This document shows, piece by piece, positions 1-10,067 of a stretch of DNA of 64,000 nt; position 1 is the stretch's first letter; each line of letters starts with the position of its first letter. The position numbers and the translations under genes were made by a program. The stretch is taken from positions 1,488,001-1,552,000 of the forward strand of contig JAHBWV010000001.1 in assembly GCA_019636845.1 (NCBI GenBank), read 5' to 3'. A model generated the notes under the pieces. It was not told where the DNA came from. It saw only the letters and a list, made by a program, of their open reading frames with translations, and ran no database searches. Source of the DNA: Phycisphaeraceae bacterium (GTDB lineage: Bacteria > Planctomycetota > Phycisphaerae > Phycisphaerales > UBA1924).

Positions 1-68
1 CCCGCGTTCGGCGCTGCCGAATGGAGAGCGGCGCATGGTGCGCCGGATTGCCAAGTGAGTCACTCGTC

Positions 69-281
69 ATGCGACGCCGCGCGTCAAAGTCTGATGCTCC
101 AGTTGCTCCAACCGAGCCGGTGGTCCTTCCGCCCGGCACGCCTGACTGGATCACTGTCGATCTGCTGCGACTGACGCTGAAAGTGTGGCAGAAGCACTAC
201 AAAGAGCCGCTCTCGACCCAGGATGCCGTTACAATTATCCTCAACGCGGGACAGTTGTTCGGCATCCTGGCTTTGGAGTGA
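69..281 (+). CDS. Small hypothetical protein upstream of the serine recombinase
   Basis: A 70-residue ORF starting at the ATG at 69; the frame is open further upstream to 21 but without a better start. The protein has a basic, proline-rich first 25 residues and then a helical segment (DWITVDLLRLTLKVWQKHYK). It ends 5 bp before the recombinase start, so the two are probably co-transcribed. Small partner genes beside serine integrases can be recombination directionality factors, but nothing in this sequence proves that. I do not recognise the family. Confidence 0.45.
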   Translation: MRRRASKSDAPVAPTEPVVLPPGTPDWITVDLLRLTLKVWQKHYKEPLSTQDAVTIILNAGQLFGILALE

Positions 282-286
282 GCGCC

Positions 287-1802
<1,516 letters not shown>

Positions 1803-1906
1803 CCAATCACCTGCCGAACGCATTCCATAAACCACGTTAGACGCGACAGTTACGAAAGGCGAGGGATGTCGCCCTTGCGCCCGTTTGCGGCCAGTTTCGG
1901 GCGGTT

Positions 1907-1924
1907 GCGCGGTGTACACCGCGC
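1907..1924. repeat. Attachment-region palindrome 1
   Basis: Perfect 18-bp palindrome GCGCGGTGTACACCGCGC. The same motif occurs again at 2048 and three times around the right attachment copy. Candidate binding site for an integrase, excisionase or host factor. Confidence 0.7.
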
Positions 1925-2047
1925 CGCATGGATGTGAGCATGCATAGCAGATCTTGGCGAGCGACTTCCTCGCATGAATCGACGCATCAAAGAGGCCAGT
2001 TTGCCGCATCGTTGGGGATCGTTCCTCGCTCGAAATCGGCGACTTCA

Positions 2048-2065
2048 GCGCGGTGTGCACCGCGC
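2048..2065. repeat. Attachment-region palindrome 2
   Basis: GCGCGGTG, TG, CACCGCGC: 8-bp perfect arms with a 2-bp centre. It lies 141 bp from palindrome 1, the same spacing as the pair at 32722 and 32863. Confidence 0.7.
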
Positions 2066-2296
2066 GCTGGCGGCGTCATCAGCTCTCGCGCCGCACGTGC
2101 GGAGAGAGCATGAGACCGAAGCGTCTGCACATTCTAACTGTTGCGCTACGTTTGCGCCCACAAAGCGAGCCCGGCGCCTGTCGCGCCGTGTATCTCGGTG
2201 TCCTCGAATCCCTGACGGCGCTCGGTCGCGTTCTCGATACATGTCCAACGATTGGCACACCGCCCGGTGATACACTGAAATCGGGAGGACTAACCC

Positions 2297-2722
2297 TTGA
2301 GTGATGAAGATCGGTTCTTGGACGGCGCACAGAAGGCCCCGACGGTAAGGACCTGGGACGTGCTGACTTCCCTCGGATTCAAGCCGGACGAATCCATTGA
2401 ATCTGACCCACCAGGAGCACTGATCTATGACTTCGGAAACACCATCGTCACTGCCATCCACTGCCTAACGCCACGACTCGGCAATGTGGTGCTCCTCACT
2501 GGGACGATTCGGACCCCTCGCACCATCTCTCAGTTGAGGGGCGAGATTCCCCAGTCCTTCGAGAGCCGCGAGATTGGGGTTGCTTGGCTCACATGGTGCT
2601 TGGACACTGCTGTGAAAGGTGAGTTCGTTCCACTTGAACCCGTAACGTGGCTCGTTGAAGGGCGAACGCACCGGTCGCTCCTTCCGTGGAACCAGCGGCA
2701 GACTGACCGGGGTCGTTCGTAA
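2297..2722 (+). CDS. Hypothetical protein, 141 aa
   Basis: The start is a TTG at 2297, chosen because GGGAGGA lies 7 bp upstream and the frame then stays open to 2722. The protein begins SDEDRFLDGAQKAPTVRTWDVLTSLGFKPD, is soluble, and has a mixed alpha/beta look with a conserved-looking centre (LIYDFGNTIVTAIHCLTPRLGNVVLLTGTIRTPRTI). I do not recognise a family. It is the first gene of element A and lies 38 bp before the frame that carries HsdM, so it may be part of the restriction operon. Confidence 0.55.
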   Translation: MSDEDRFLDGAQKAPTVRTWDVLTSLGFKPDESIESDPPGALIYDFGNTIVTAIHCLTPRLGNVVLLTGTIRTPRTISQLRGEIPQSFESREIGVAWLTWCLDTAVKGEFVPLEPVTWLVEGRTHRSLLPWNQRQTDRGRS

Positions 2723-2760
2723 CGACCTGGTTCTGATTCCTCAAGCCTTGATTTTCCACA

Positions 2761-5064
2761 ATGCGGCCGTCTCAGCACATCTTGATGCGATCCAATGAGC
2801 CTCTGAGGTGGTGGCAATGGCTCGCGGCCATGCTTGTTTGCATTGCGGCAATGGGCCTCGCCACTCGTCTCTGGGCTGGTCCTGTTTTGCCGAGCAGAGT
2901 CCCACTGGGAAGTGACTTTGAATCGGAGCGAGCCCGCCTCGGCCTCTACCACGAGAACATGAAGAGGTATGGGTTGGACATCAAGTACTTTGCCAGCGAT
3001 TTCTACGACCTCTCGCTAAAGGACCAGCTTCGGGAAATCCGCCGATCTCCAACGCTCGACGAATACAACGCGATGGGGGACAGTCGAAGGCAGCGATCAC
3101 AGTTGACTGCGATGTTCCGAGGAATCACGTCCGGGCGATTCTGGCGGTCTGTGATTGGCCTGGTGCTGTGGGTTGCCTCCTTCGTTGTTGTCTTTGGGCT
3201 GTTGCTGGCTCGTAGCACTGTTGATTGGCGTCTGTTCCTTTCCATCCCGCGGTCGGACGAGCGGAACGCACCTCCCGACTCATCCAGCCAGCCACCCGCG
3301 GCAGGCTCCTACGCGTCGGGCACGACCGTTCCCCCTTCCGACGGGCCCGACGCAGACTCTGGGCGCTTCCCGACCCCGGTATCATGCGGCCCATCCGATG
3401 CAGCATTCCTCGCGGCTCGCCCGGCCGCTGCAACCCCTCCGCAGGAGCCCGAGTTGGCAAAGCGTGCGACATCCAGCGACCCAGCCCATCCCGCTCCTGC
3501 CGAGGGCAGCGATCGCGACCTTGCCTTCGAGGCCCAACTCTGGAAGGCCGCCGACGCCCTGCGCAACAACATGGACGCGGCGGAGTACAAGCACGTCGTC
3601 CTCGGCCTCATCTTCCTGAAGTACATCTCCGACGCCTTCGAGGCCAAGCACGCGGAACTTGAGGCGGGCACGTCCAAGGGAACCGACCCCGAGGACCCCG
3701 ACGAGTACAAGGCTGAGAACATCTTCTGGGTGCCGCCGGGGGCGCGGTGGTCCCACCTCCTGAAGATGGCCAAGCAGCCGACAATCGGCAAGGTGGTCGA
3801 TGATGCGATGGACGCCATCGAGCGAGACAACCCGGTACTCAAGGGTGTGTTGCCGAAGGACTTTGCTCGGCCCGGCCTCGACAAGCAGCGGCTCGGCCAG
3901 TTGATCGACCTGATCGGCAACATCGGCTTCGGCGGCAAGAGCAGCCGCTCGAGGGACATGCTCGGGCGGGTATATGAGTACTTCCTCTCCGAGTTCGCCA
4001 GCGCAGAGGGGAAGAAGGGCGGCCAGTTCTACACGCCGCGCCCGGTCGTCAAACTCCTCGTCAGCATGCTCGCGCCGTACAAGGGTCGCATCTACGACCC
4101 CTGCTGCGGCTCGGCGGGCATGTTTGTCCAGTCGGAGGAGTTCATCGAGCACCACGGCGGGCGCGTCGGCGACATCGCCGTCTACGGCCAGGAGTCCAAC
4201 TACACGACGTGGCGGCTGGCGAAGATGAACCTCGCGATCCGTGGCATCGACGCCAAGATCACGCAGGGTGATTCTTTCCACAACGACCAGCACCAGGACC
4301 TCAAAGCCGACTTCGTCATCGCCAACCCTCCGTTCAATGACTCCGATTGGAACGGACACCTGCTGAAGGAAGACAAGCGGTGGAAGCACGGCGTGCCGCC
4401 ACCGGGGAACGCCAACTTCGCGTGGGTGCAGCACTTCCTCTCGAAGTTATCACCCACCGGCATCGCAGGCTTTGTCCTTGCGAACGGCTCCATGTCGTCA
4501 AACTCCTCGGGCGAAGGCGACATCCGCAAGTCGATTGTTGAAGCGGATCTCGTTGACTGCATGGTCGCGCTGCCGGGGCAGTTGTTCTACTCCACGCAGA
4601 TCCCCGTCTGCCTCTGGTTTCTCGCGCGCGACAAGAAGAACGGCCGCTTCCGCGACCGATGCGGCCACGTGCTCTTCATCGACGCCCGCAAGATGGGCAC
4701 CATGATCGACCGCGTGCAGCGCACGCTCACCGACGCCGACATCGCCACCATCGCCGACACCTTCCACGCGTGGCGCGGCGATAAGCAGAACCTGCCAAAG
4801 GGCAAGACCTACGCCGATGTCCCGGGCTTCTGCAAGTCGGCGACGCTCGACGAGATCCGCGCCCACGGACACGTCCTCACCCCGGGGCGCTACGTCGGGG
4901 CCGAGGAGGTCGAGGACGATGGCGTCCCCTTCGAAGTGAAGATGGCCAAACTCACGGGAGAACTGGCTGCGCTGACCGCCCAAGGCGCGGACCTCGACCG
5001 GGCCATCGCGGCCAACCTCGCGGCGATCGGGTTTCCAATCCCCGCACCGGAGGCCCGGAAATGA
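2761..5064 (+). CDS. hsdM: HsdM, type I restriction methyltransferase subunit, with an N-terminal membrane extension
   Basis: The HsdM part begins near residue 254 ([38 protein letters not shown]) and includes the N6-adenine methyltransferase motifs [10 protein letters not shown] (about 446) and NPPF (about 522). It methylates the host DNA together with HsdS. Unusually, the same frame is open for some 250 codons upstream and encodes hydrophobic segments at about 18-40 and 131-150 and a proline/serine-rich linker. An internal TTG at 3454 has a GCAGGAG ribosome-binding site 6 bp upstream and would give a normal 536-aa HsdM. So this is either a true membrane-anchored fusion or two products read from one frame. 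Upstream of 2761 no strong ribosome-binding site is seen. Function as HsdM is certain; the start is not. Confidence 0.9.
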   Translation: MRPSQHILMRSNEPLRWWQWLAAMLVCIAAMGLATRLWAGPVLPSRVPLGSDFESERARLGLYHENMKRYGLDIKYFASDFYDLSLKDQLREIRRSPTLDEYNAMGDSRRQRSQLTAMFRGITSGRFWRSVIGLVLWVASFVVVFGLLLARSTVDWRLFLSIPRSDERNAPPDSSSQPPAAGSYASGTTVPPSDGPDADSGRFPTPVSCGPSDAAFLAARPAAATPPQEPELAKRATSSDPAHPAPAEGSDRDLAFEAQLWKAADALRNNMDAAEYKHVVLGLIFLKYISDAFEAKHAELEAGTSKGTDPEDPDEYKAENIFWVPPGARWSHLLKMAKQPTIGKVVDDAMDAIERDNPVLKGVLPKDFARPGLDKQRLGQLIDLIGNIGFGGKSSRSRDMLGRVYEYFLSEFASAEGKKGGQFYTPRPVVKLLVSMLAPYKGRIYDPCCGSAGMFVQSEEFIEHHGGRVGDIAVYGQESNYTTWRLAKMNLAIRGIDAKITQGDSFHNDQHQDLKADFVIANPPFNDSDWNGHLLKEDKRWKHGVPPPGNANFAWVQHFLSKLSPTGIAGFVLANGSMSSNSSGEGDIRKSIVEADLVDCMVALPGQLFYSTQIPVCLWFLARDKKNGRFRDRCGHVLFIDARKMGTMIDRVQRTLTDADIATIADTFHAWRGDKQNLPKGKTYADVPGFCKSATLDEIRAHGHVLTPGRYVGAEEVEDDGVPFEVKMAKLTGELAALTAQGADLDRAIAANLAAIGFPIPAPEARK

Positions 5065-5139
5065 CCCTACCTCCCCCCTTATCCGGCCCTGCAATTGGCC
5101 CCCTAACTGCATACTTGCACTCATTCCCGCTTGGATTTG

Positions 5140-5168
5140 TTGCGGCCGGGCAACCTAGCCGATATATT
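5140..5168 (+). promoter_or_regulatory. Candidate promoter for the RNA upstream of the Abi_2 gene
   Basis: TTGCGG (5140-5145), 17-bp spacer, TATATT (5163-5168). Good spacing and a strong -10 in an otherwise GC-rich gap between hsdM and the Abi_2 gene. A transcript would start near 5175. Confidence 0.5.
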
Positions 5169-5174
5169 TCTCCC

Positions 5175-5224
5175 AGCACACCCGCCGGGCGCGCCGTAAG
5201 GCAGCTCACTTCGGCGGGTTTTTC
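5175..5224 (+). ncRNA. Candidate abiF-type structured RNA with terminator
   Basis: An outer 8-bp stem (ACCCGCCG at 5180-5187, CGGCGGGT at 5212-5219) ends in a T-run, as a rho-independent terminator does. Inside it sits a small GCC-GTAA-GGC hairpin with a GNRA loop and a single-stranded AGCTCACTT. This is more structure than a simple terminator needs. A structured RNA (the abiF motif) is known upstream of Abi_2/AbiF genes in other bacteria; the position here matches, and I recall the shape but could not compare it with the model. Alternative: an ordinary terminator of hsdM. Confidence 0.5.
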
Positions 5225-5251
5225 ATTGCCGCTCCCCTTCGGGGGTCGGGC

Positions 5252-6175
5252 ATGAGGTACGACAAGCCACCCCTGAGTTTCGAGAAGCAGGCCGACGTGC
5301 TCATTTTGCGCGGCATGCAGGGTGATCGCGCGCTCATCATCGAGCGACTCACCACCGTCGGGTACTACAGACTCAGCGCGTACTGGCACCCATTTCGCAA
5401 ACCTCATCCAAGCGACGCCCGCCATCTGCTCGACGAGTTCAAGCCCGGCACCACCTTCGATGAGGTCTGGTGCCGATACGCGTTCGACCGGCGGCTCCGT
5501 TTGCTGGTGATGGACGCCATCGAGCGGATCGAGGTGTCGCTCCGTGCCCTGCTCGCCACGCACCACTCGCAGCGGTACGGCGCGTTCGCGTACGCCACAG
5601 ATCAACGATCGGTGCCGAGTCTCGACGCGAGCAAGTTCGCCGACTATCGGGCGGACATCATCAAGGAGCAGACACGGAGCAAGGACACCTTCGTCAAGCA
5701 CTTCTACGCCAAGTACGGCGACAGCCACTCGATGCTCCCACTCTGGATGGCCGCAGAAGTCATGGCCTTCGGCACACTGCTCACGTTCTATCGCGGCTGC
5801 GACCCCGCCATCCGCGACACGATCGCCAGGCACTACGGCGTGCACGAGAAGGTCTTTGCCTCCTGGCTGCTCGCGCTGAACAGCGTGCGGAACATCTGCG
5901 CCCACCACAGCCGCCTCTGGAACCGCGAACTGGGCATCAAGCCCAAGATCCCGGAGCGGCTCACCGAGTGGCACGCCCCGGTCAGGGTCACCGGCGATCG
6001 GGTCTTCGGAACTCTGACCATCTGCAAGTGGTCGCTCGACCGCATCGCACCCCAGAGCCGCTGGGCAGACCGTCTGCACGCGTTGATGAACGACTCAGAC
6101 GGCATCCCGCTCGAAAGCATGGGCTTCCCGCCCAACTGGCGGGACTGCCCGATCTGGAAGGTCGGTGAAGTGTGA
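5252..6175 (+). CDS. Abi_2 family abortive-infection protein (AbiD/AbiF-like)
   Basis: A 307-aa protein with the Abi_2 family pattern: MRYDKPPLSFEKQADVLILRGM at the N-terminus, YYRLSAYWHPF, then the central helical RLLVMDAIERIEVSLRALLATHHSQRYG and a HEPN-like region with VRNICAHHSRLWNRELG (R..AHH). Members cause phage-triggered growth arrest; the HEPN fold suggests RNA cleavage. The start at 5252 follows a G-rich segment. It lies inside the hsd operon between hsdM and hsdS. The candidate small RNA directly upstream fits a toxin with an RNA partner, which is inference. Confidence 0.88.
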   Translation: MRYDKPPLSFEKQADVLILRGMQGDRALIIERLTTVGYYRLSAYWHPFRKPHPSDARHLLDEFKPGTTFDEVWCRYAFDRRLRLLVMDAIERIEVSLRALLATHHSQRYGAFAYATDQRSVPSLDASKFADYRADIIKEQTRSKDTFVKHFYAKYGDSHSMLPLWMAAEVMAFGTLLTFYRGCDPAIRDTIARHYGVHEKVFASWLLALNSVRNICAHHSRLWNRELGIKPKIPERLTEWHAPVRVTGDRVFGTLTICKWSLDRIAPQSRWADRLHALMNDSDGIPLESMGFPPNWRDCPIWKVGEV

Positions 6176-6349
6176 GCCGCGCATGTCGTCCAGACATGCT
6201 GGGGACCTCCTTGGCGATCCGCCCGTTGAGCATTGGCGGCCACGCTATCGCGGGTGGTGCCCATGTCTTGGGCGGGGCTGTGCCGGAGGGCGCAGACACC
6301 CCTGGGGCCACGGTGGACCAACTCGCCGCGACCGGAAGGCGGGTGCGGC

Positions 6350-7786
6350 GTGGCTGAAGTTTCGGAACACACCACGATCGGCGCCTTGATCGACGCGGGT
6401 AAAGCAGCGGTCCAGACTGGTCCCTTTGGCTCGCAGTTACATTCGCATGAGTATGTAGCCGTAGGCGTTCCAGTCGTTGCAACGGAGTCCATCGGTTGGC
6501 GTCGGCTCTTGTCCGAAGGCATGCCGCGTATCACGTGCGCGACGGCTGACCGACTGACTCGCCATCGTCTCGAAGCAGGCGACATCGTGTTCGCGCGGCG
6601 GGGCGCGCAAGCCACCGGCTTATCGGCGCTCGTCGAGCAAGAGCATGAAGGCGCGATTTGCGGAACCGGTGCTCTGCGACTCCGGATTCACGACAAGGTG
6701 AATGTGCTTCCTGAGTACCTCTCATTCGCCCTCATCGCGGATGTTTCTCGATCATGGCTTCGGACGCACGCAGTAGGTGCCGTAATGCCGAACCTGAACG
6801 AGGATGTGGTTCGTCGGTTGCCGATCCGCCTTCCTCCCCTCCCCGAGCAGCGGGCGATCGCGGGGGTGCTGGGGGCGCTCGACGACAAGATCGAGGTGAA
6901 CCGCAAGACGGCCCGGGTGCTGGAGGGGATCGCGCGGGCGGTCTTCACCTCGTGGTTCGTGGACTTTGACCCCGTCCGGTACAACATCCGCCAACGCGAG
7001 CACGCCGCCCTCGGCCGTGCGGGCCGGTTCGTCAGCACGGGTGACGACATCACCATCCACGACGCGGCCGGGAACCTCGTCGCCCCCGCTGGGGACGCTG
7101 TCTACGGCCCAATCGCCCACCTCTTCCCCGACCGCCTCGTGGACTCGCCCCTAGGCGAGGTGCCGGAGGGGTGGAGGGTGGTCGCAATGCCCGAAGTGTT
7201 CGAGGTCAACCCGACTCGGTCACTCTCCAAGGGAGTCGATGCCGCGTATCTCGACATGTCAAACATGCCCACGCAGGGGCACGCGCCCGCCGAGTGGGTG
7301 CGGCGTGCCGTCGGGTCAGGTATGCGCTTCAAGAACGGGGACACGCTGGTCGCACGGATCACGCCTTGCTTGGAGAACGGCAAGACGGCGTTCGTGGATT
7401 TCTTGGCCGATGGCGAAGTCGCCTGGGGTTCGACTGAGTACATCGTGCTTCGGCCTAAGTCGCCCCTGCCGCCGGTGTTTGCGTACCTGCTCGCCAGAAG
7501 CGAGCGGTTCCGCACGCACGCGATCCAAGCGATGACTGGATCGTCCGGGCGGCAGCGAGTGCCCGCTGAAAGTCTCGATCACTTCCTGATTGCCGTGCCC
7601 ACCGTCAAGGGCGATACGATCGCGAGCAAGTTCGCCACCATCGTCGAGCCGATGTTCGCACGCATGAGCTTGGCGACGCAGCAGAACCGCACCCTCGCCG
7701 CGCTCCGTGACACGCTCTTACCCAAACTGATCTCTGGCGAACTCCGCATTGCGGACGCCGAGCAGATTGTCGGGAGATTGACATGA
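6350..7786 (+). CDS. hsdS: HsdS, type I restriction specificity subunit
   Basis: 478 aa from a GTG at 6350 with GGAAGG 10 bp upstream. The frame is open further left, but homologous sequence starts here. Two target-recognition halves are separated by the conserved PLPEQRAIAGVLGALDDKIEVNRK coiled segment (about residues 160-205) and closed by a second helix NRTLAALRDTLLPKLISGELRI. Each half would contact one part of a split DNA target and position HsdM and HsdR. The 3' end overlaps the next gene by ATGA. A second, orphan copy of its C-terminal tail lies at 8323-8379, so the end of this gene has been duplicated. Confidence 0.93.
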   Translation: MAEVSEHTTIGALIDAGKAAVQTGPFGSQLHSHEYVAVGVPVVATESIGWRRLLSEGMPRITCATADRLTRHRLEAGDIVFARRGAQATGLSALVEQEHEGAICGTGALRLRIHDKVNVLPEYLSFALIADVSRSWLRTHAVGAVMPNLNEDVVRRLPIRLPPLPEQRAIAGVLGALDDKIEVNRKTARVLEGIARAVFTSWFVDFDPVRYNIRQREHAALGRAGRFVSTGDDITIHDAAGNLVAPAGDAVYGPIAHLFPDRLVDSPLGEVPEGWRVVAMPEVFEVNPTRSLSKGVDAAYLDMSNMPTQGHAPAEWVRRAVGSGMRFKNGDTLVARITPCLENGKTAFVDFLADGEVAWGSTEYIVLRPKSPLPPVFAYLLARSERFRTHAIQAMTGSSGRQRVPAESLDHFLIAVPTVKGDTIASKFATIVEPMFARMSLATQQNRTLAALRDTLLPKLISGELRIADAEQIVGRLT

Positions 7787-8304
7787 CGTCCGGACTCATA
7801 AGCGCGCTCGCTATTGCTCGCCTACTCGATGAGCGCACATCAAAGAGCCTCACCTGCCTCATCACATGCGCTTGCGCAACTCTTGTACTGGCTGGATGCG
7901 CTGCCCCACAGAGTGGCGAAAGAGCCCGGGCGGCTGCTGACTCGATTGGCGTCACATCGGAGATCTTGTCCAGCACTCGCGAGAAGGAACCATACGCCCA
8001 GGGCTGGACAGTGCACATCGAGGTGGAGGTAAAGGCATCAGGCCCGGCATTCGGCTATCGCCAAGCAGCATACTTCAGTCTTGATGGTTCGATGCTTGTG
8101 GATGGTCGGAGGACGTGGCTGAACTTCAACTCCGATGGATGGCCCGAATCCTATGTGGTAATGGCTCGATACGACTCATGGACCGAGTTGGACGGCGAAG
8201 TGAAGGTTGAAGTTATGGTGGACGACACTGGCCACCGCGCGTATCGCGACATCGTGTATCGTGCACGACACCCGATTCAATGGGAGGAGGCGACGAAGCC
8301 ATGA
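7783..8304 (+). CDS. Predicted lipoprotein of unknown function
   Basis: 173 aa with an ATGA overlap to hsdS. Residues 20-39 form a lipoprotein signal with lipobox LAGC (LVLAGCAAPQSG), so the mature protein should be membrane-anchored outside the cytoplasm. The mature part is mostly beta (WTVHIEVEVKASGPAFGYRQAAYF, YVVMARYDSWTELDGEVKVEVMV) like a small immunoglobulin-type or transthyretin-type fold. An exported protein inside a restriction operon is unexpected. It is flanked by the hsdS 3' end and a duplicated hsdS tail, suggesting insertion into the operon. I do not recognise a family. Confidence 0.7.
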   Translation: MTSGLISALAIARLLDERTSKSLTCLITCACATLVLAGCAAPQSGERARAAADSIGVTSEILSSTREKEPYAQGWTVHIEVEVKASGPAFGYRQAAYFSLDGSMLVDGRRTWLNFNSDGWPESYVVMARYDSWTELDGEVKVEVMVDDTGHRAYRDIVYRARHPIQWEEATKP

Positions 8305-8322
8305 CGCGCGTGCTTGGACTGG

Positions 8323-8379
8323 ATGTCAGGCGCATTCCGCATCGCGGATGCCGAGACGATCGTCGGGATCGCTCTGTGA
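8323..8379 (+). pseudogene. Duplicated hsdS 3'-end remnant
   Basis: The codons from 8323 read MSGAFRIADAETIVGIAL and stop. This matches the end of HsdS, LISGELRIADAEQIVGRLT, residue for residue at most positions. It is therefore a leftover hsdS tail, separated from hsdS by the lipoprotein gene. It shows how the lipoprotein gene entered the operon. Confidence 0.8.
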
Positions 8380-8424
8380 TGCATCACCTCCACGCTCCAC
8401 ACATGCTGGTGCCCGGAGAGTACC

Positions 8425-10032
8425 ATGCCCGTTGACAAGGACTATCTCTTCGAGGGCCTGCTCGGGCACAATTACTTCCCCATGGTCAAAGAGAAGCGGG
8501 ACGACATTCCGCCGCTTTTCTCCAGCGAGGGATTGACGACGGAGATTGGCGAGAAGTTGATTGCGCAGCAAACTTCCCTAGTTGATCCCTGTGCCCCGAA
8601 GCCGCACTCGCGAGCCTACTCCGGCTACGACCAGATCGAGTATCGCACGACCCGGTTCAACAACGCCTCGCGGTTGATGCATATTCCTTGTCCGGGCCCG
8701 TTCGCGCGGCTCTGCGGCTGCCTCCGCGACAACTGGCACGAGATCAATTGGATCTGCTCGAATGACGCCAGCCAGATCAAGCCAGAAGTTCACGCGGATA
8801 AGCGAGTGCTGCGCGCCACAGAAGTGTCGGGAGAAGTAGATCAACGAGTCGTTGTAAAGGGCCACGACAACTTCCCCACCGACGCCGAGCGGCATCTGGA
8901 CATGTCCTTCGGCGCGAAGTACTTCGTCGAGGCGGATGTGTCTTCATGCTTTCCTTCTCTGTACACGCACGCGATCCCGTGGGCCCTCGTCGGCCACAAG
9001 CATGCCAAGGACCACAAGGGGCCGTTTCATTGGCATAACCAAGTCGATTGGTGCCAGCGTCATCTGAAACGGAATGAGACGCACGGCGTGCCGGTCGGCC
9101 CCGCGACCTCGAACATCATCAACGAGGTCATCCTCGGCAAGGTCGATGAGGTATTGACGACTGCGGGGTACAAGTTCGTTCGGTACATTGACGACTATAA
9201 GTGCTACTGCCCGTCACGCGACATGGCCGACGAGTTCCTCCGTGACCTTGAGAAGGAACTCGGCAAGTACTTGCTCCTGCTCAACTCCAAGAAGGTGACC
9301 ATAGAGGAGTTGCCGCTGGCGACGAAGTCGGAATGGGTGACGGAGATGGCCGCGCGGCTCCCATCGGGTGACATCGCGACTTCTCGGGAGGTCATCGCCT
9401 GTATGGATGGAGCGATGGGATTGCAGAACCGGTTTCCGGCGGGCAGTGTGATCAAGTACGCCGCGAGAGCGGTGGCAAACAAGTTGTCTGCCGAATCCGC
9501 GGGAATCTTCGCGAAGTACCTGCTGCAAGTCGCGGCCGATGCACCGATCGTCCTGCCGGTCCTGGCGGATGTTGTGCGTCGGCACCGGCAAGTCTTGCAA
9601 ACCTCGCATCTCGATGCCATTCTCGAACGGCAGTTGTTCTTCCGTCGGTCTGATTCGGCCTGCTGGACGCTCTATATGTATGGGCTGTGTGGTGCCGTTG
9701 TTTCTGACGGGCTCGCTGACGAGATCATCAAATCCAAGGACTGCATGGCGATGGCAGCACTCCTTGCCATCAAGCAGCACAAGGACAAGGTGGTTGACTT
9801 CGTCAAGTCGCTGTCCACAGCCATTCCGTATGATGCTGATCAGCACTGGCTGCTCATTCATGAACTTCAAGTAGATATGTCGGAGGACTGGTGCCACACA
9901 TACGCGGAGCAGTCTGGATTGAAGTTGTTAGCCGATGAGGGTGTGTCGTTTCTTCGCACCGCGACAATGGACGAACTCGCTGAAGAGGTGGAGCCCGAAA
10001 TGGAGGCTTCCGAAGAGGATGGCTTGCCTTGA
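8425..10032 (+). CDS. Reverse transcriptase of the Abi/unknown-group (defence) type
   Basis: 535 aa. RT motifs: AKYFVEADVSSCFPSLY with the first catalytic Asp at about 171, GVPVGPATSNIINEV at 221-235, and FVRYIDDYKCY with YIDD at 254-257. The RT core is followed by about 240 residues of helices without a maturase or RNase H domain, as in abortive-infection RTs (AbiA, AbiK, Abi-P2 and the DRT groups), several of which make DNA without a classical template. No group II intron or retron RNA is visible nearby. The gene has a good ribosome-binding site, lies between hsdS and hsdR on the same strand and ends 35 bp before hsdR, so it is probably part of the same defence operon. The exact RT group cannot be assigned by eye. 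Confidence 0.88.
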   Translation: MPVDKDYLFEGLLGHNYFPMVKEKRDDIPPLFSSEGLTTEIGEKLIAQQTSLVDPCAPKPHSRAYSGYDQIEYRTTRFNNASRLMHIPCPGPFARLCGCLRDNWHEINWICSNDASQIKPEVHADKRVLRATEVSGEVDQRVVVKGHDNFPTDAERHLDMSFGAKYFVEADVSSCFPSLYTHAIPWALVGHKHAKDHKGPFHWHNQVDWCQRHLKRNETHGVPVGPATSNIINEVILGKVDEVLTTAGYKFVRYIDDYKCYCPSRDMADEFLRDLEKELGKYLLLLNSKKVTIEELPLATKSEWVTEMAARLPSGDIATSREVIACMDGAMGLQNRFPAGSVIKYAARAVANKLSAESAGIFAKYLLQVAADAPIVLPVLADVVRRHRQVLQTSHLDAILERQLFFRRSDSACWTLYMYGLCGAVVSDGLADEIIKSKDCMAMAALLAIKQHKDKVVDFVKSLSTAIPYDADQHWLLIHELQVDMSEDWCHTYAEQSGLKLLADEGVSFLRTATMDELAEEVEPEMEASEEDGLP

Positions 10033-10067
10033 GGCACCAAGGAAGTTCATACGGGATCCGTTGAATC

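Noticed and set aside
5061..5255. 64-codon frame overlapping hsdM and the Abi_2 gene
   Set aside because: It runs through the promoter and terminator-like RNA, and the product has no protein-like pattern.
6172..6357. 61-codon frame bridging the Abi_2 stop and the hsdS start
   Set aside because: The overlaps with both neighbours are suggestive, but no ribosome-binding site or recognisable pattern supports it.
8380..8424. Retron RNA for the reverse transcriptase
   Set aside because: The gap before the gene is only about 45 bp and has no inverted-repeat structure of msr/msd type.
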